DNA of 64,000 bases. Source: an uncultured Tateyamaria sp. Its GTDB lineage: Bacteria; Pseudomonadota; Alphaproteobacteria; Rhodobacterales; Rhodobacteraceae. Below the pieces are notes generated by a model that was not told the origin of the DNA, searched no databases, and worked only from the letters and a program-made list of their open reading frames with translations. The stretch lies in the NCBI RefSeq assembly GCF_947503045.1, contig NZ_CANNCF010000002.1, positions 713,501 through 777,500 of the forward strand. Direction: 5' to 3'. The position numbers were made by a program, and so were the translations under genes. Below are positions 43,627 through 52,524 of this stretch, in pieces (the stretch's first letter is position 1; the number at the start of each line of letters is the position of its first letter).

Positions 43627-44493
43627 ATGCAGACACCCAAACCCTTTGACAAACTTTTCCTCAGCATCGGCGCGATGAAGGCGGGGACAACGTGGCTTTA
43701 TGCGGTTCTGGGGCGTCATCCGGAACTGCATTTCGCGATGGAAAAGGAGATTCACTATTTCTACCATCGCTTTGTCAAATCCGATCAGTTGAGTGAAAAG
43801 CGGCGGCTGAAAGAAGCGCATGAGCGCTACATGCCCCGCTTTGACCCTGAAACCAGCCATGTGGACGTGGTGCGTCAAAACCTGCGTTGGATCGCCGCCT
43901 ATCTGGACCGGCCCGTAGACGATTTGTGGTATCGCAACCTGTTTCAACTGCGCGACCACGAAACCTACGCGTGCGATTTTTCAAACCTGAACGCACATTT
44001 GCCCGCCGAAGCGTGGCCAAGGATTTCTGAAAGCTGTCAGCAATTGCGCGTGCTCTATACGTTGCGCGACCCGGTCAAACGCTTGTGGAGCCACACCAAG
44101 TTTCATCTCGAAGTCACAGGTGCGGCGGATAAATTGGATACGTGGGGTGCACGCGACTTCGAGGCGTTTCTGCGCCAGCCCCACATCTGGGACAACGCGG
44201 AATACGGTGCCGTTCTGCGCCGTGTACGTGCGGGATTGCAGCCCTCTCAATTCAAGGCGATCTTTTACGAGGACCTGCATGCCGATCAGCGCGGCACCCT
44301 GGCCGAGATCGAAGGTTTCCTCGGCGTGGCCCCGTTCGCATATCCGCAAGCCCTGCTGGAAAGACGCTTTACCGAAAGCGTCAAGCGCCCGATGCCAGAC
44401 TTCTTTCCTCGGCTGATCGCCAAGGATGTGGCGCGCATCACCGCCGAAGTCGAAGCGGAAGGGTACCGCATCCCCGACAGCTGGCGGCACTGA
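43627..44493 (+). CDS. Sulfotransferase
   Basis: 288 residues. The 5'-phosphosulfate-binding loop for PAPS is SIGAMKAGTTWLYAVLGRHP at about residue 13, followed by the 3'-phosphate-binding region LYTLRDPVKRLWSHTKFH, with Arg and Ser, near residue 145. FYEDLHAD and KRPMPDFFPRL complete the family pattern. It transfers sulfate from PAPS to a hydroxyl group, commonly on a carbohydrate. It sits between the RTX protease and the capsule export genes, which suggests polysaccharide sulfation; a tail-to-tail arrangement with the export permease follows. Confidence 0.9.
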   Translation: MQTPKPFDKLFLSIGAMKAGTTWLYAVLGRHPELHFAMEKEIHYFYHRFVKSDQLSEKRRLKEAHERYMPRFDPETSHVDVVRQNLRWIAAYLDRPVDDLWYRNLFQLRDHETYACDFSNLNAHLPAEAWPRISESCQQLRVLYTLRDPVKRLWSHTKFHLEVTGAADKLDTWGARDFEAFLRQPHIWDNAEYGAVLRRVRAGLQPSQFKAIFYEDLHADQRGTLAEIEGFLGVAPFAYPQALLERRFTESVKRPMPDFFPRLIAKDVARITAEVEAEGYRIPDSWRH

Positions 44494-44562
44494 CACCCGC
44501 GCCGAAACCGCGCATCAGACCCTGCTCACACGCAACTCGGCCCCTCGAGCCACTCATATTCC

Positions 44563-45366
44563 TTACTTATCGAGGATGTCGCGATGGTATCGGTTCAAAA
44601 AAAACAGTCCGACCAGCATCATGCCGCCACCCACAGCGATGGGGTAGATCACAGATACATATGTCGGCTGATAGAACGGATAAAACCCGTCGCGCATCAT
44701 GCCAACCACATGCACAAGCGGATTGAACCACAGATAATCCGCATAGGGCTGCGGCACCGCCTCAAAATTGAAAAAGATGCACGAAATCAGAAACAAAGGC
44801 CGATTGAGGACCGCCCATGCCGTCTGCCAGACCGGGTAGGACAGCATCAGGAAACTGTTGAGCGTGCCCACGCCCGCCGCCAGCGCCAAAAGCATCGCGT
44901 AAGCCAGTGCGATTCGTGACATGTCAAACGCTGTCTCTGGGCGCTGCATAAAGATGAGAAAGCCCAGCACCAGCCCATGCACGACCAGTTGGGTCAGCGT
45001 ATTGAGCAAGAATCGCGCCAACAGGGCGTCCAGAAACGTGACACGCGGATAGGTCAGCAGCGCCCGGCTGAACTGAATGGTCTGCCCCAGCTTTCCGGAC
45101 ACGTCGGAATACATCAAGAACGGCAAGACCCCTGCCGCATAAAACAGGGCAAAGTTCGTACCCAACGGCGGGCTTCGAAATCCGGCCGAAAAAATCAATG
45201 TGAGCAAGGCGATACCCGCCGCAGGTTCCAACACGGCCCAGAGATATCCGCCCGGGGACCGTCCATATGTGGTCGAAACCTCGCGCAGCATCAGCGCGAT
45301 GGTTGCGCGCAACGTGGCCAGACGCGGAGTTTGCGGCTGCGGCGAACCTGTCGAAGTCAGATACAT
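44563..45366 (-). CDS. kpsM: Capsular polysaccharide ABC transporter permease (KpsM/Wzm type)
   Basis: 267 residues with six predicted transmembrane helices after a 30-residue cytosolic N-terminus (REVSTTYGRSPGGYLWAVLE). The first helix pair is AAGIALLTLIFSAGF and ALFYAAGVLPFLMYSD. ABC-2 permease features, such as the late YADYLWFNPLVHVVGMMRDG motif ahead of the last helix, are typical for KpsM-like subunits. It is divergent from the kpsE-kpsT genes, separated by 92 bases, instead of being directly adjacent to kpsT as in E. coli. With the ATPase at 46874 it would export a lipid-linked polysaccharide over the inner membrane. Confidence 0.9.
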   Translation of the reverse strand: MYLTSTGSPQPQTPRLATLRATIALMLREVSTTYGRSPGGYLWAVLEPAAGIALLTLIFSAGFRSPPLGTNFALFYAAGVLPFLMYSDVSGKLGQTIQFSRALLTYPRVTFLDALLARFLLNTLTQLVVHGLVLGFLIFMQRPETAFDMSRIALAYAMLLALAAGVGTLNSFLMLSYPVWQTAWAVLNRPLFLISCIFFNFEAVPQPYADYLWFNPLVHVVGMMRDGFYPFYQPTYVSVIYPIAVGGGMMLVGLFFLNRYHRDILDK

Positions 45367-45458
45367 TCGATTCCCCTCTCATCTGTAGAAAATCTTAAGG
45401 AGTTCAGGCTAGCCAAGTGAGAAGAACAAACACTTAACTCGCGGCGGAATTGCATTTC

Positions 45459-46862
45459 ATGGCTCAGAGCACCTCAAAATCGGCGGTCTTGGACGTCAAC
45501 AATTCCATGCGAAAACCGCGCGTTTTGCGCGCCAAACAGCGGGCAGATGCGGCCATCGACAGCATCAAATCCGACGCCGCCACGTCACCGCATCCCGCCC
45601 CGCAATCCGCCAAGATGGAGCCCGCCGAAGACTCAAAGTCGCAGACATCCAATCCCGTTGCCAACGAGGTGCAAAACGCCACCGCGCTGGTTAGCCCCGC
45701 ACCAAAACCGCTGCCAACCGCACATGTCTACCCGACCCCCGCCCGCCGTGCCCGCACCCGTGGTCGGCATTGGTTTCTGGCATTGTCTTTCCTTCTGATC
45801 TGCGCCGCCCCGATTGCCGCAGCTGCCTACTATCTCTGGACGCATGCGGCGGATCAATATGCCTCCAACCTCGCCTTTTCCGTCAGATCGGAAGAGCAGG
45901 GATCGGCAGTCGAATTGCTGGGCGGCGTGACCGAATTGTCCGGATCAAGTTCCGCGGACACCGACATCCTTTACGCCTATCTGACCAGTCAGGAACTGGT
46001 CTCCAAGGTGAATGCACGCCTTGACCTCTCAGCGATCTGGAGCCGCGTTCCCGTCAGTGCCGACCCGGTGTTCGCCTATGATCCCGCAGGCACGATCGAA
46101 GATTTGCTGGCCCATTGGCAGCGCAAAATCTCGATCATTTACGATTCGGGCACGCGTCTGATCGATGTGCGTGTGCTTGCCTTTGATCCCGGTGACGCGC
46201 AGGCCGTGGCCCAGGCGGTGATGGAAGAAAGCACCGCAATGATCAACGCATTGTCGGACATCGCCCGCGATGACGCCATCAAATATGCACGCGACGAACT
46301 GGCCGTCGCTTCGATCCGGCTGAAAGAGGCCCGCCAGAATCTGACCCGCTTTCGCAACCGCACCCAGATTGTTGACCCCAGCATCGATACGCAAAACCAG
46401 ATGGGTGTGCTGGTCACTCTGCAGCGGCAATTGGCCGACGCGCTGATCGAGTTCGACTTGCTGCAGGACACCACCCGCGCTGGCGATCCGCGCATTTCGC
46501 AAGCCACGCGGCGGGTTGACGTGATCCAGAAACGTATTGACGCCGAACGGCGCAAGCTTGGCCTTGGCACCGGGGCGCAAGAAGGGGTCGTTTTTGCGGA
46601 TCTGGTCGGGGAATATGAGGGGCTGATTGTGGATCGCGAATTTGCCGAAGCAGCCTATACCAGCGCGCTGGCCACCCATGACGCCGCACTGGCCGAGGCA
46701 CGTCGCCAAAGCCGGTATCTCGCCGCCCACATCCGCCCGACATTGGCGCAACAGGCCGAATATCCGGAGCGGATCAAGACCCTCTTGATCGTCGCGCTGT
46801 TCAGCTTTCTGGCGTGGACCATTCTGAGCCTTGTTTACTACAGCCTGCGCGACCGAAGCTGA
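45459..46862 (+). CDS. kpsE: Capsule polysaccharide export inner-membrane protein (KpsE-like PCP)
   Basis: 467 residues from ATG at 45459. The first 100 residues are an unusually long, Ala/Pro/Lys-rich cytosolic tail. Transmembrane helix 1 is WFLALSFLLICAAPIAAAAY at about residues 105-128. A large periplasmic region contains a coiled coil (DDAIKYARDELAVASIRLKE; RLKEARQNLTRFRN). Transmembrane helix 2 is near the end (LLIVALFSFLAWTILSLVYY). This two-helix layout with periplasmic coiled coil is that of polysaccharide co-polymerases of the KpsE/Wzc-N type, without a kinase domain. It links the inner-membrane ABC exporter to an outer-membrane channel, which is not in this window. Confidence 0.9.
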   Translation: MAQSTSKSAVLDVNNSMRKPRVLRAKQRADAAIDSIKSDAATSPHPAPQSAKMEPAEDSKSQTSNPVANEVQNATALVSPAPKPLPTAHVYPTPARRARTRGRHWFLALSFLLICAAPIAAAAYYLWTHAADQYASNLAFSVRSEEQGSAVELLGGVTELSGSSSADTDILYAYLTSQELVSKVNARLDLSAIWSRVPVSADPVFAYDPAGTIEDLLAHWQRKISIIYDSGTRLIDVRVLAFDPGDAQAVAQAVMEESTAMINALSDIARDDAIKYARDELAVASIRLKEARQNLTRFRNRTQIVDPSIDTQNQMGVLVTLQRQLADALIEFDLLQDTTRAGDPRISQATRRVDVIQKRIDAERRKLGLGTGAQEGVVFADLVGEYEGLIVDREFAEAAYTSALATHDAALAEARRQSRYLAAHIRPTLAQQAEYPERIKTLLIVALFSFLAWTILSLVYYSLRDRS

Positions 46863-46873
46863 GGGGGAATGCA

Positions 46874-47560
46874 ATGATCGAACTGGATCGACTGACCAAG
46901 ACGTTCTGGGTCAAAGGCGGGCGCAAGCGTGTTGTCGACACTCTCAGCGCCACCTTTCCGACCGGGGCCAGCGTCGCCCTTTTGGGCCGCAACGGCGCTG
47001 GCAAAAGCACTCTGCTCAAGCTGATCGCGGGCACCGTACGCCCGACTTCCGGCAGGGTGCTGTCAAGCGGATCGATCTCTTATCCCGTGGGCTTTGCCGG
47101 GTCATTCCACCCGGACATGACGGGCGTGCAAAACACGCGGTTTGTGGCCCGCCTATACGGTGTAGACACCGACGAGTTGGTCGCCTTCGTCGAAGATTTT
47201 GCCGAACTCGGCGCCCATTTCCGCATGCCCCTGCGCACCTATTCGTCCGGCATGCGCGCGCGCCTGTCGTTTGGCGTATCGATGGGGATACCCTTTGACA
47301 CCTATCTGGTCGACGAGGTGACCTCGGTGGGAGATGGCGCTTTTCGAGACAAGAGCGTGGCCGTGTTCGACGAGCGCCGCCGCAATGCAGGGGCCATCGT
47401 GGTATCCCACTCCGAATTCATGGTCCGGCGTATTTGCGACATGGCGATGGTGCTCGAAAATGGCAAAGCCACGTTCTACGAGGACGTGGATGCCGCCTTG
47501 GAACATCACGCCGAAAACCTTCGCCACCCGCCTTCCCATCATGAACGGAGCGCCGCATGA
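46874..47560 (+). CDS. kpsT: Capsular polysaccharide ABC transporter ATP-binding protein (KpsT type)
   Basis: 228 residues from ATG at 46874, with GAGGGGG upstream and an 11-base gap from kpsE. The Walker A motif is LLGRNGAGKSTLLKLIAGTV; the signature motif is TYSSGMRARLSFGVSMGIP; the Walker B is FDTYLVDEVTSVGDG, with the variant Glu in the usual position; the H-loop is VVSHSEF. The DGAFRDK segment is typical of KpsT/Wzt-like subunits. It powers the permease encoded divergently at 44563-45366. Confidence 0.93.
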   Translation: MIELDRLTKTFWVKGGRKRVVDTLSATFPTGASVALLGRNGAGKSTLLKLIAGTVRPTSGRVLSSGSISYPVGFAGSFHPDMTGVQNTRFVARLYGVDTDELVAFVEDFAELGAHFRMPLRTYSSGMRARLSFGVSMGIPFDTYLVDEVTSVGDGAFRDKSVAVFDERRRNAGAIVVSHSEFMVRRICDMAMVLENGKATFYEDVDAALEHHAENLRHPPSHHERSAA

Positions 47561-48927
47561 GTGCCATGGATGCGATGCGCGGCGCCGCCACACAGGGCGC
47601 GGGACCGATGCTGCGGATTGTCCGGCAGATATTCCGCCTGTCCTTGTTGCGCCGCTTTGTCACCATCGCCCGGCAGGACGGATTGGGTCGCGCCACAGCG
47701 AAAACGCGCGGGTATCTTGGCATGCAATGGCGCGGCTCGGCGCACACGAGCCTGCGTGAGACCGCGCCCGGCCTGCAGCAGGAAACGCGATACCTGCACG
47801 GCGTCTGGCAGCAACTGGCGCAGGGCCAGGCCTTTCATGTCAGCACCCCAAGCAACACACCGGGGCACCGCTTTGTCGCCATCATCGGCGATCTGAACCT
47901 GCCGCAATGCCGCAAGTACCGGGTCGAACAGCTCGCCGGTTTCTGGCATGCGCAAGGTGTCGCATGCGAGTACGCGCATTACGAGGACCTGCCACGCGTC
48001 ACCCGGTTGCTCAGCCAGGCCACCCACGTGACGGAATACCGGCTGCCTTCGACACCACTCACGGAAATGCTGCGCTATGAGGCACGCCGGCTGCGTCTGC
48101 CGATCCTCTATGACATCGACGATCCGCTGTTTTCGGTGTCCGCTTACGAAACATACGGAAACATGACCGCCCTTGATCCGCGGATGAAGCAGCACTTTCT
48201 GGCCGAAGCTCCCAAATACCTGTCGATGATGAACGGGGCGGACATGATTTCAGTGTCGACGCCGGGACTGGCGCATCATGCGTCTCTCTATTCCGCGCGC
48301 CCCGTGCATGTGCGCCGCAATTTCGCGGATCAGACCACATTGCTGGCCGGACAACGCGCACGCGCTGAGCGCGCTCCGAAGGATGGTTTGTTTCGTGTTG
48401 CTTTTGCCAGCGGGTCGCAGGGGCATGAGGCGGACTTTGCCGAGATCGCTGAAGCCGTAGAGGCTTTTGTCACCGCAGCACCAAATCGTCGTCTGCTGTT
48501 GCTTGGGCATATCGATCAAGCCACCTTGCCCAAGGCGTTGGCCGCGCGCACCGAAACGGTGCCGTTCTCGACCTATGAGGAATACCTCACAGCCCTCGCG
48601 CGCGCCGATTGTGCGGTCATGCCGTTGCTCGATGACACATTTAATCAATGCAAAAGTGCGGTGCGCGTGATTGACGCCGCTACCGCTTCGGTGCCCTCAA
48701 TCGTCAGTCCGGTTGGCGATCTCCCAGAGATGATCGAACCGGAAGTGACAGGCTTTGTCGCCCTATCAAAAGAGGATTGGCCGACTCATCTGACCGCTTT
48801 TGCCGATGATCCCGAACAAACCACCCGCATGGGCCGGTCTGCGCGTCACGCGCTGGAAACACGGTGGTCCGGGTCAGAGACCAATCGCATCGTCGATCAG
48901 GAGATTCTGGACTGGGTCCTGGAATGA
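47557..48927 (+). CDS. Glycosyltransferase, GT-B type (GT4-like)
   Basis: 456 residues. An N-terminal extension of about 95 residues is followed by the first GT-B half (FVAIIGDLNLPQCRKYRVEQ; PILYDIDDPLFSVS). The C-terminal half carries a GT4-like donor site (FRVAFASGSQGHEADF, ADCAVMPLLDDTFNQCKSAV, SIVSPVGDLPEMIEPEVTG). The YDIDD motif is common in rhamnosyl- and related transferases, but donor and acceptor cannot be assigned. It overlaps kpsT upstream and the next glycosyltransferase by ATGA, so it belongs to the capsule operon. Confidence 0.85.
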   Translation: MSAMDAMRGAATQGAGPMLRIVRQIFRLSLLRRFVTIARQDGLGRATAKTRGYLGMQWRGSAHTSLRETAPGLQQETRYLHGVWQQLAQGQAFHVSTPSNTPGHRFVAIIGDLNLPQCRKYRVEQLAGFWHAQGVACEYAHYEDLPRVTRLLSQATHVTEYRLPSTPLTEMLRYEARRLRLPILYDIDDPLFSVSAYETYGNMTALDPRMKQHFLAEAPKYLSMMNGADMISVSTPGLAHHASLYSARPVHVRRNFADQTTLLAGQRARAERAPKDGLFRVAFASGSQGHEADFAEIAEAVEAFVTAAPNRRLLLLGHIDQATLPKALAARTETVPFSTYEEYLTALARADCAVMPLLDDTFNQCKSAVRVIDAATASVPSIVSPVGDLPEMIEPEVTGFVALSKEDWPTHLTAFADDPEQTTRMGRSARHALETRWSGSETNRIVDQEILDWVLE

Positions 48928-50144
48928 GCAAACGCCACATTCTGCTGGCGAATGTGTTTTTTGCCCCGTTCACCTATGGCGGGGCCACGATTGTCGCCGA
49001 GGAACTCGCCAAGGCGCTCATCGCGCGCGGTGACTACCGTGTCACGGCTGTCTCTCTGTGCACCCGGTCCGAGCTCAAGACCTATACCGTCATGAAATCC
49101 GAGCGGGATGGCATCGTGAATTATGTGATCAATGTGCCCGAACATCGCGGCTATCACGAGATGTACAACAACCCGCAGGTGACCGCGGTTCTGGGCGAGT
49201 TGATGGACGGGTTGAAACCCGATCTGGTCCATGCCCATTGCATTCAGGACATGGGCACCGGCGTGCTGGAAGCGGCTCGCGCCCGTGACATACCATCGAT
49301 CCTCAGCATTCATGATTTCTGGTGGATTTGCGAACGCCAGTTCATGATCCGGCCCGACGGCACATATTGCGGGCAATCCCCCGTCCGCATCGACGCCTGT
49401 CGCGGCTGCGCCAGCGACATGGGCGCTGCACGCACCCGATTTGGCCATTTGCAGATGATGGGCACGCTGGCCGATCGCGTGACCTATCCCAGCCAGTTTG
49501 CGCATGACCTGATCACGGCGTCAGGATTTGCGCCCTCCCGCGGGGTGGTTTTGGAAAACGGGGCACGGCTGCCGGATGCCGGTTTTGCAGCAAAGCAGGC
49601 GGCGCGCCGGGCCAATGATCCGACCCTGACCTTTGGCTTTGTCGGCGGCCCATCCCACATCAAGGGTTGGCCGCTGATCAAGTCTGCGTTCCAGAAACTG
49701 GACAGAGATGATTTTCGCATGCTGCTGGTCGATGGCAGCCCGGATGGCACCTGGTGGGACCCGTCCGACATGCGTGGGCTGAACGGCGATTGGCAGATTT
49801 ACCCCCGCTTCGATCAGGCAGATATGGACAGCTTTTATGCGCAGATCGATGTGCTTCTGTTCATGTCGCAATGGAAGGAAACGTTTGGCTTGGCCATCCG
49901 CGAGGCTCTGGCGCGGGGCATCACGGTCATCCAAACCGACAGTGGCGGCACCGTCGAACATGCCGCCGCAACGACGACTGACCTGATCCCGATTGGCGCG
50001 CCTGCCTCTGCCTTGCGCGATCAGATCGCCGCCACGTTGGACCACCATCCAAGCCATCAGAAGCCGATGCCCGTGACGGATTACACTGACCAGGCAGAGG
50101 CATTTCATTGCATCGCGGAGGATGTCCTTGCCGCCCGAACGTGA
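48924..50144 (+). CDS. Glycosyltransferase family 4 protein
   Basis: 406 residues from ATG at 48924 (overlap with the upstream stop). The N-terminal GT-B half has FAPFTYGGATIVAEELAKAL and LVHAHCIQDMG. A cysteine-rich segment (WICERQFMIRPDGTYCGQSP; RIDACRGCASDM) is like the zinc-binding-looking insert seen in some marine GT4 enzymes. The C-terminal half has FVGGPSHIKGWPLI and the donor-binding SQWKETFGLAIREALARGIT with the conserved E-x7-E. It is part of the capsule operon; its sugar specificity is unknown. Confidence 0.9.
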   Translation: MSKRHILLANVFFAPFTYGGATIVAEELAKALIARGDYRVTAVSLCTRSELKTYTVMKSERDGIVNYVINVPEHRGYHEMYNNPQVTAVLGELMDGLKPDLVHAHCIQDMGTGVLEAARARDIPSILSIHDFWWICERQFMIRPDGTYCGQSPVRIDACRGCASDMGAARTRFGHLQMMGTLADRVTYPSQFAHDLITASGFAPSRGVVLENGARLPDAGFAAKQAARRANDPTLTFGFVGGPSHIKGWPLIKSAFQKLDRDDFRMLLVDGSPDGTWWDPSDMRGLNGDWQIYPRFDQADMDSFYAQIDVLLFMSQWKETFGLAIREALARGITVIQTDSGGTVEHAAATTTDLIPIGAPASALRDQIAATLDHHPSHQKPMPVTDYTDQAEAFHCIAEDVLAART

Positions 50145-51084
50145 TGCCCAAGCTGATTGCGTACACATCCTGATGGCCGTGTTCAACGGGGCCGAAACCC
50201 TGCCCGCGCAGCTCGACAGTTTTGAAGCGCAGACGCACGAAAACTGGCGTGTATTAGCAAGCGATGACGGTTCAAGCGATGACAGCAGGAATATCCTCGC
50301 CTCCTTTCGCAAACGGCATGGGTCATCTCGGATCGATATCATCGATGGTCCCCGGCAAGGGGCGGCGGAAAACTTCCTCGGTATGTTGCGGCACGTCGCC
50401 GATCAGAGCCGTGCCCCACAGTGGATCGCGTTTTCGGACCAGGACGATGTCTGGTTATCTGACAAGATCACTCGCGCGTTGACGGCGTTGAAAGGGCAGG
50501 ACCAAGCCGCGCCCGCCCTCTATTGCAGCCGCACTTGGGTGACCTGCGACACGCTTGAAACCCGGCGCCTGTCCGCGCCAAGACACCGTGCGCCAGATTT
50601 CCGCAACGCGCTGGTCCAGAACATCGCGGCAGGCAATACGATTGTTCTGAACCCAGCCGCCGTCAAACTGGTGTTGGACGCCGCGCAGCGGGTCGGGCGG
50701 GTGGTCGTGCATGACTGGTGGCTTTACCAGCTGATCACCGGGGCAGGAGGGACGGTCATTCATGACGACACGCCCGGGCTGCTTTACCGGCAGCACGGCG
50801 CAAACCAGATCGGCGTCAATGATACGTGGCGCGCGCGGGGTCACCGCCTCGTCCAGCTTCTGCGCGGAGAGTTCCGCGCTTGGAACCACGTCAACATCGC
50901 GGCCCTGCGCGCCACCGCTCATGTGTTGCATCCGGATCACCGCGCAGCACTCGAAACATTCGCACATCTGTCCTCGCAACCCCTGCTGCGCCGGTTGTCC
51001 CTGCTGCGCCAGTTGCGATTGTACCGCCAAACCGTCGGCGGCACGTTGACGCTGTGGTTTGCCGTAGTGTTCCGGTTGGTGTGA
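50122..51084 (+). CDS. Glycosyltransferase family 2 protein
   Basis: 320 residues with a GT-A fold: ILMAVFNGAETLPAQLDSFE, VLASDDGSSDDS for the nucleotide-binding Asp pair, ENFLGMLRHV, AFSDQDDVWLSDKI with the metal-binding DxD-type motif and DWWLYQLITG for the catalytic region. Similar to rhamnosyltransferase-like GT2 enzymes. The start is uncertain: ATG at 50122 directly abuts the GGAGG site, whereas TTG at 50128 sits 6 bases from it and would shorten the protein by two residues. The coding end of the GT4 gene overlaps by about 20 bases. Confidence 0.9.
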   Translation: MSLPPERDAQADCVHILMAVFNGAETLPAQLDSFEAQTHENWRVLASDDGSSDDSRNILASFRKRHGSSRIDIIDGPRQGAAENFLGMLRHVADQSRAPQWIAFSDQDDVWLSDKITRALTALKGQDQAAPALYCSRTWVTCDTLETRRLSAPRHRAPDFRNALVQNIAAGNTIVLNPAAVKLVLDAAQRVGRVVVHDWWLYQLITGAGGTVIHDDTPGLLYRQHGANQIGVNDTWRARGHRLVQLLRGEFRAWNHVNIAALRATAHVLHPDHRAALETFAHLSSQPLLRRLSLLRQLRLYRQTVGGTLTLWFAVVFRLV

Positions 51085-51192
51085 TCCCGGGCACAGTCGC
51101 GCACTGCACACAAATGCGGGGTATTCTGGGCTTGCGCTGTGCCCGGTTCTGCTCAAGACAGGGGCAGAGCAGTCAATTCATGGAGCAAACAC

Positions 51193-52524
51193 ATGAAAAT
51201 CGCGGTGATTGGCACAGGCTATGTCGGGCTTGTTTCGGGTGTCTGTTTCTCCGACTTTGGCCATGATGTTGTCTGCGTCGACAAGGATACGACCAAAATA
51301 GAGACGCTGAAACAGGGCGAAGTGCCGATCTACGAACCCGGTCTTGATGCGCTGATGGTCAAGAATGTCGAGGCGGGCCGCCTGTCATTTACCGTCGATC
51401 TGGCCAGCGCCATCGACGGTGCAGAGGCTATTTTCATCGCGGTCGGAACGCCCACCCGACGCGGCGATGGCCACGCCGATCTGACCTATGTGATGGCCGC
51501 CGCCGAAGAGGTCGCCAAGCTCGCCAGCGACTATGTCGTCATCGTGACCAAATCGACCGTGCCCGTCGGCACCAACCGGCAGGTCAAACAAGTGGTGCGC
51601 AAATCCAACCCGGACCTCGATTTCGACGTGGCCAGCAATCCCGAATTTCTGCGCGAAGGGGCGGCGATCGACGATTTCATGAAACCCGACCGCGTGGTTG
51701 TTGGTGTTCAGAATGACCGCGCCGCCGACGTGATGGCCGAGATCTATCGCCCACTTTTCCTGCGCGACTTTCCCATCGTGACCACCGATCTGGAAAGTGC
51801 GGAAATGATCAAATACGCCGCCAACGCCTTTCTGGCGACCAAGATCACCTTCATCAACGAAATCGCCGCCCTTTGTGAGCGCACAGGTGCCGATATCAAG
51901 CAAGTGTCCAAGGGTATGGGTCTGGACGGGCGCATCGGGAACAAGTTCCTGCATGCGGGCCCCGGCTATGGCGGGTCGTGTTTTCCTAAGGACACCAAAG
52001 CGCTGGCTCGCATTGGGCAAGAACATGCCGTGCCGATGCAGATCACAGAAACGGTGATCAAGGTGAACGAGGAAACCAAGCGGCGCATGATCGACAAGAT
52101 CTTTGATCTGTGTGACGGGCAATTGGCGGGCAAGACGGTTGCGATCCTGGGCGTTACGTTCAAACCCAACACGGACGATATGCGCGACGCCCCATCGCTG
52201 ACCATTGTGCCTGCGCTGATCGGGGCCGGGGCCAAGGTGCGCGTGACCGACCCGCAAGGCCAGCACGAGGGGGCCGCCCTGTTGCCCGGCGTGCAGTGGT
52301 CCGATGATGCCTACAAGGCCGCGCAAAATGCGGACCTTCTGGTCATTCTGACCGAGTGGAACGAATTCCGCGCCCTCGACCTCAAGCGTCTGGCGCGTCG
52401 TATGGCGACGCCACACATGGCCGATTTGCGCAATATCTACTCGGTTCAGGATGCCAAACGCGCAGGTTTCACCGCCTATGACAGCATTGGCCGCGCGGCA
52501 TGGGCCGCAGAAAAGGCCGAGTGA
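51193..52524 (+). CDS. ugd: UDP-glucose 6-dehydrogenase
   Basis: 443 residues from ATG at 51193. The NAD-binding motif is KIAVIGTGYVGLVSGVCFSD at the very N-terminus. The substrate site has VASNPEFLREGAA, YAANAFLATKITFINEIA and the catalytic cysteine in PGYGGSCFPKDTKAL near residue 263. The C-terminal UDP-binding domain has LGVTFKPNTDDMRDAPSL. It oxidises UDP-glucose to UDP-glucuronate in two NAD-dependent steps. The stop overlaps the epimerase start by one base (TGATG), so the two enzymes act in one pathway. Confidence 0.97.
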   Translation: MKIAVIGTGYVGLVSGVCFSDFGHDVVCVDKDTTKIETLKQGEVPIYEPGLDALMVKNVEAGRLSFTVDLASAIDGAEAIFIAVGTPTRRGDGHADLTYVMAAAEEVAKLASDYVVIVTKSTVPVGTNRQVKQVVRKSNPDLDFDVASNPEFLREGAAIDDFMKPDRVVVGVQNDRAADVMAEIYRPLFLRDFPIVTTDLESAEMIKYAANAFLATKITFINEIAALCERTGADIKQVSKGMGLDGRIGNKFLHAGPGYGGSCFPKDTKALARIGQEHAVPMQITETVIKVNEETKRRMIDKIFDLCDGQLAGKTVAILGVTFKPNTDDMRDAPSLTIVPALIGAGAKVRVTDPQGQHEGAALLPGVQWSDDAYKAAQNADLLVILTEWNEFRALDLKRLARRMATPHMADLRNIYSVQDAKRAGFTAYDSIGRAAWAAEKAE

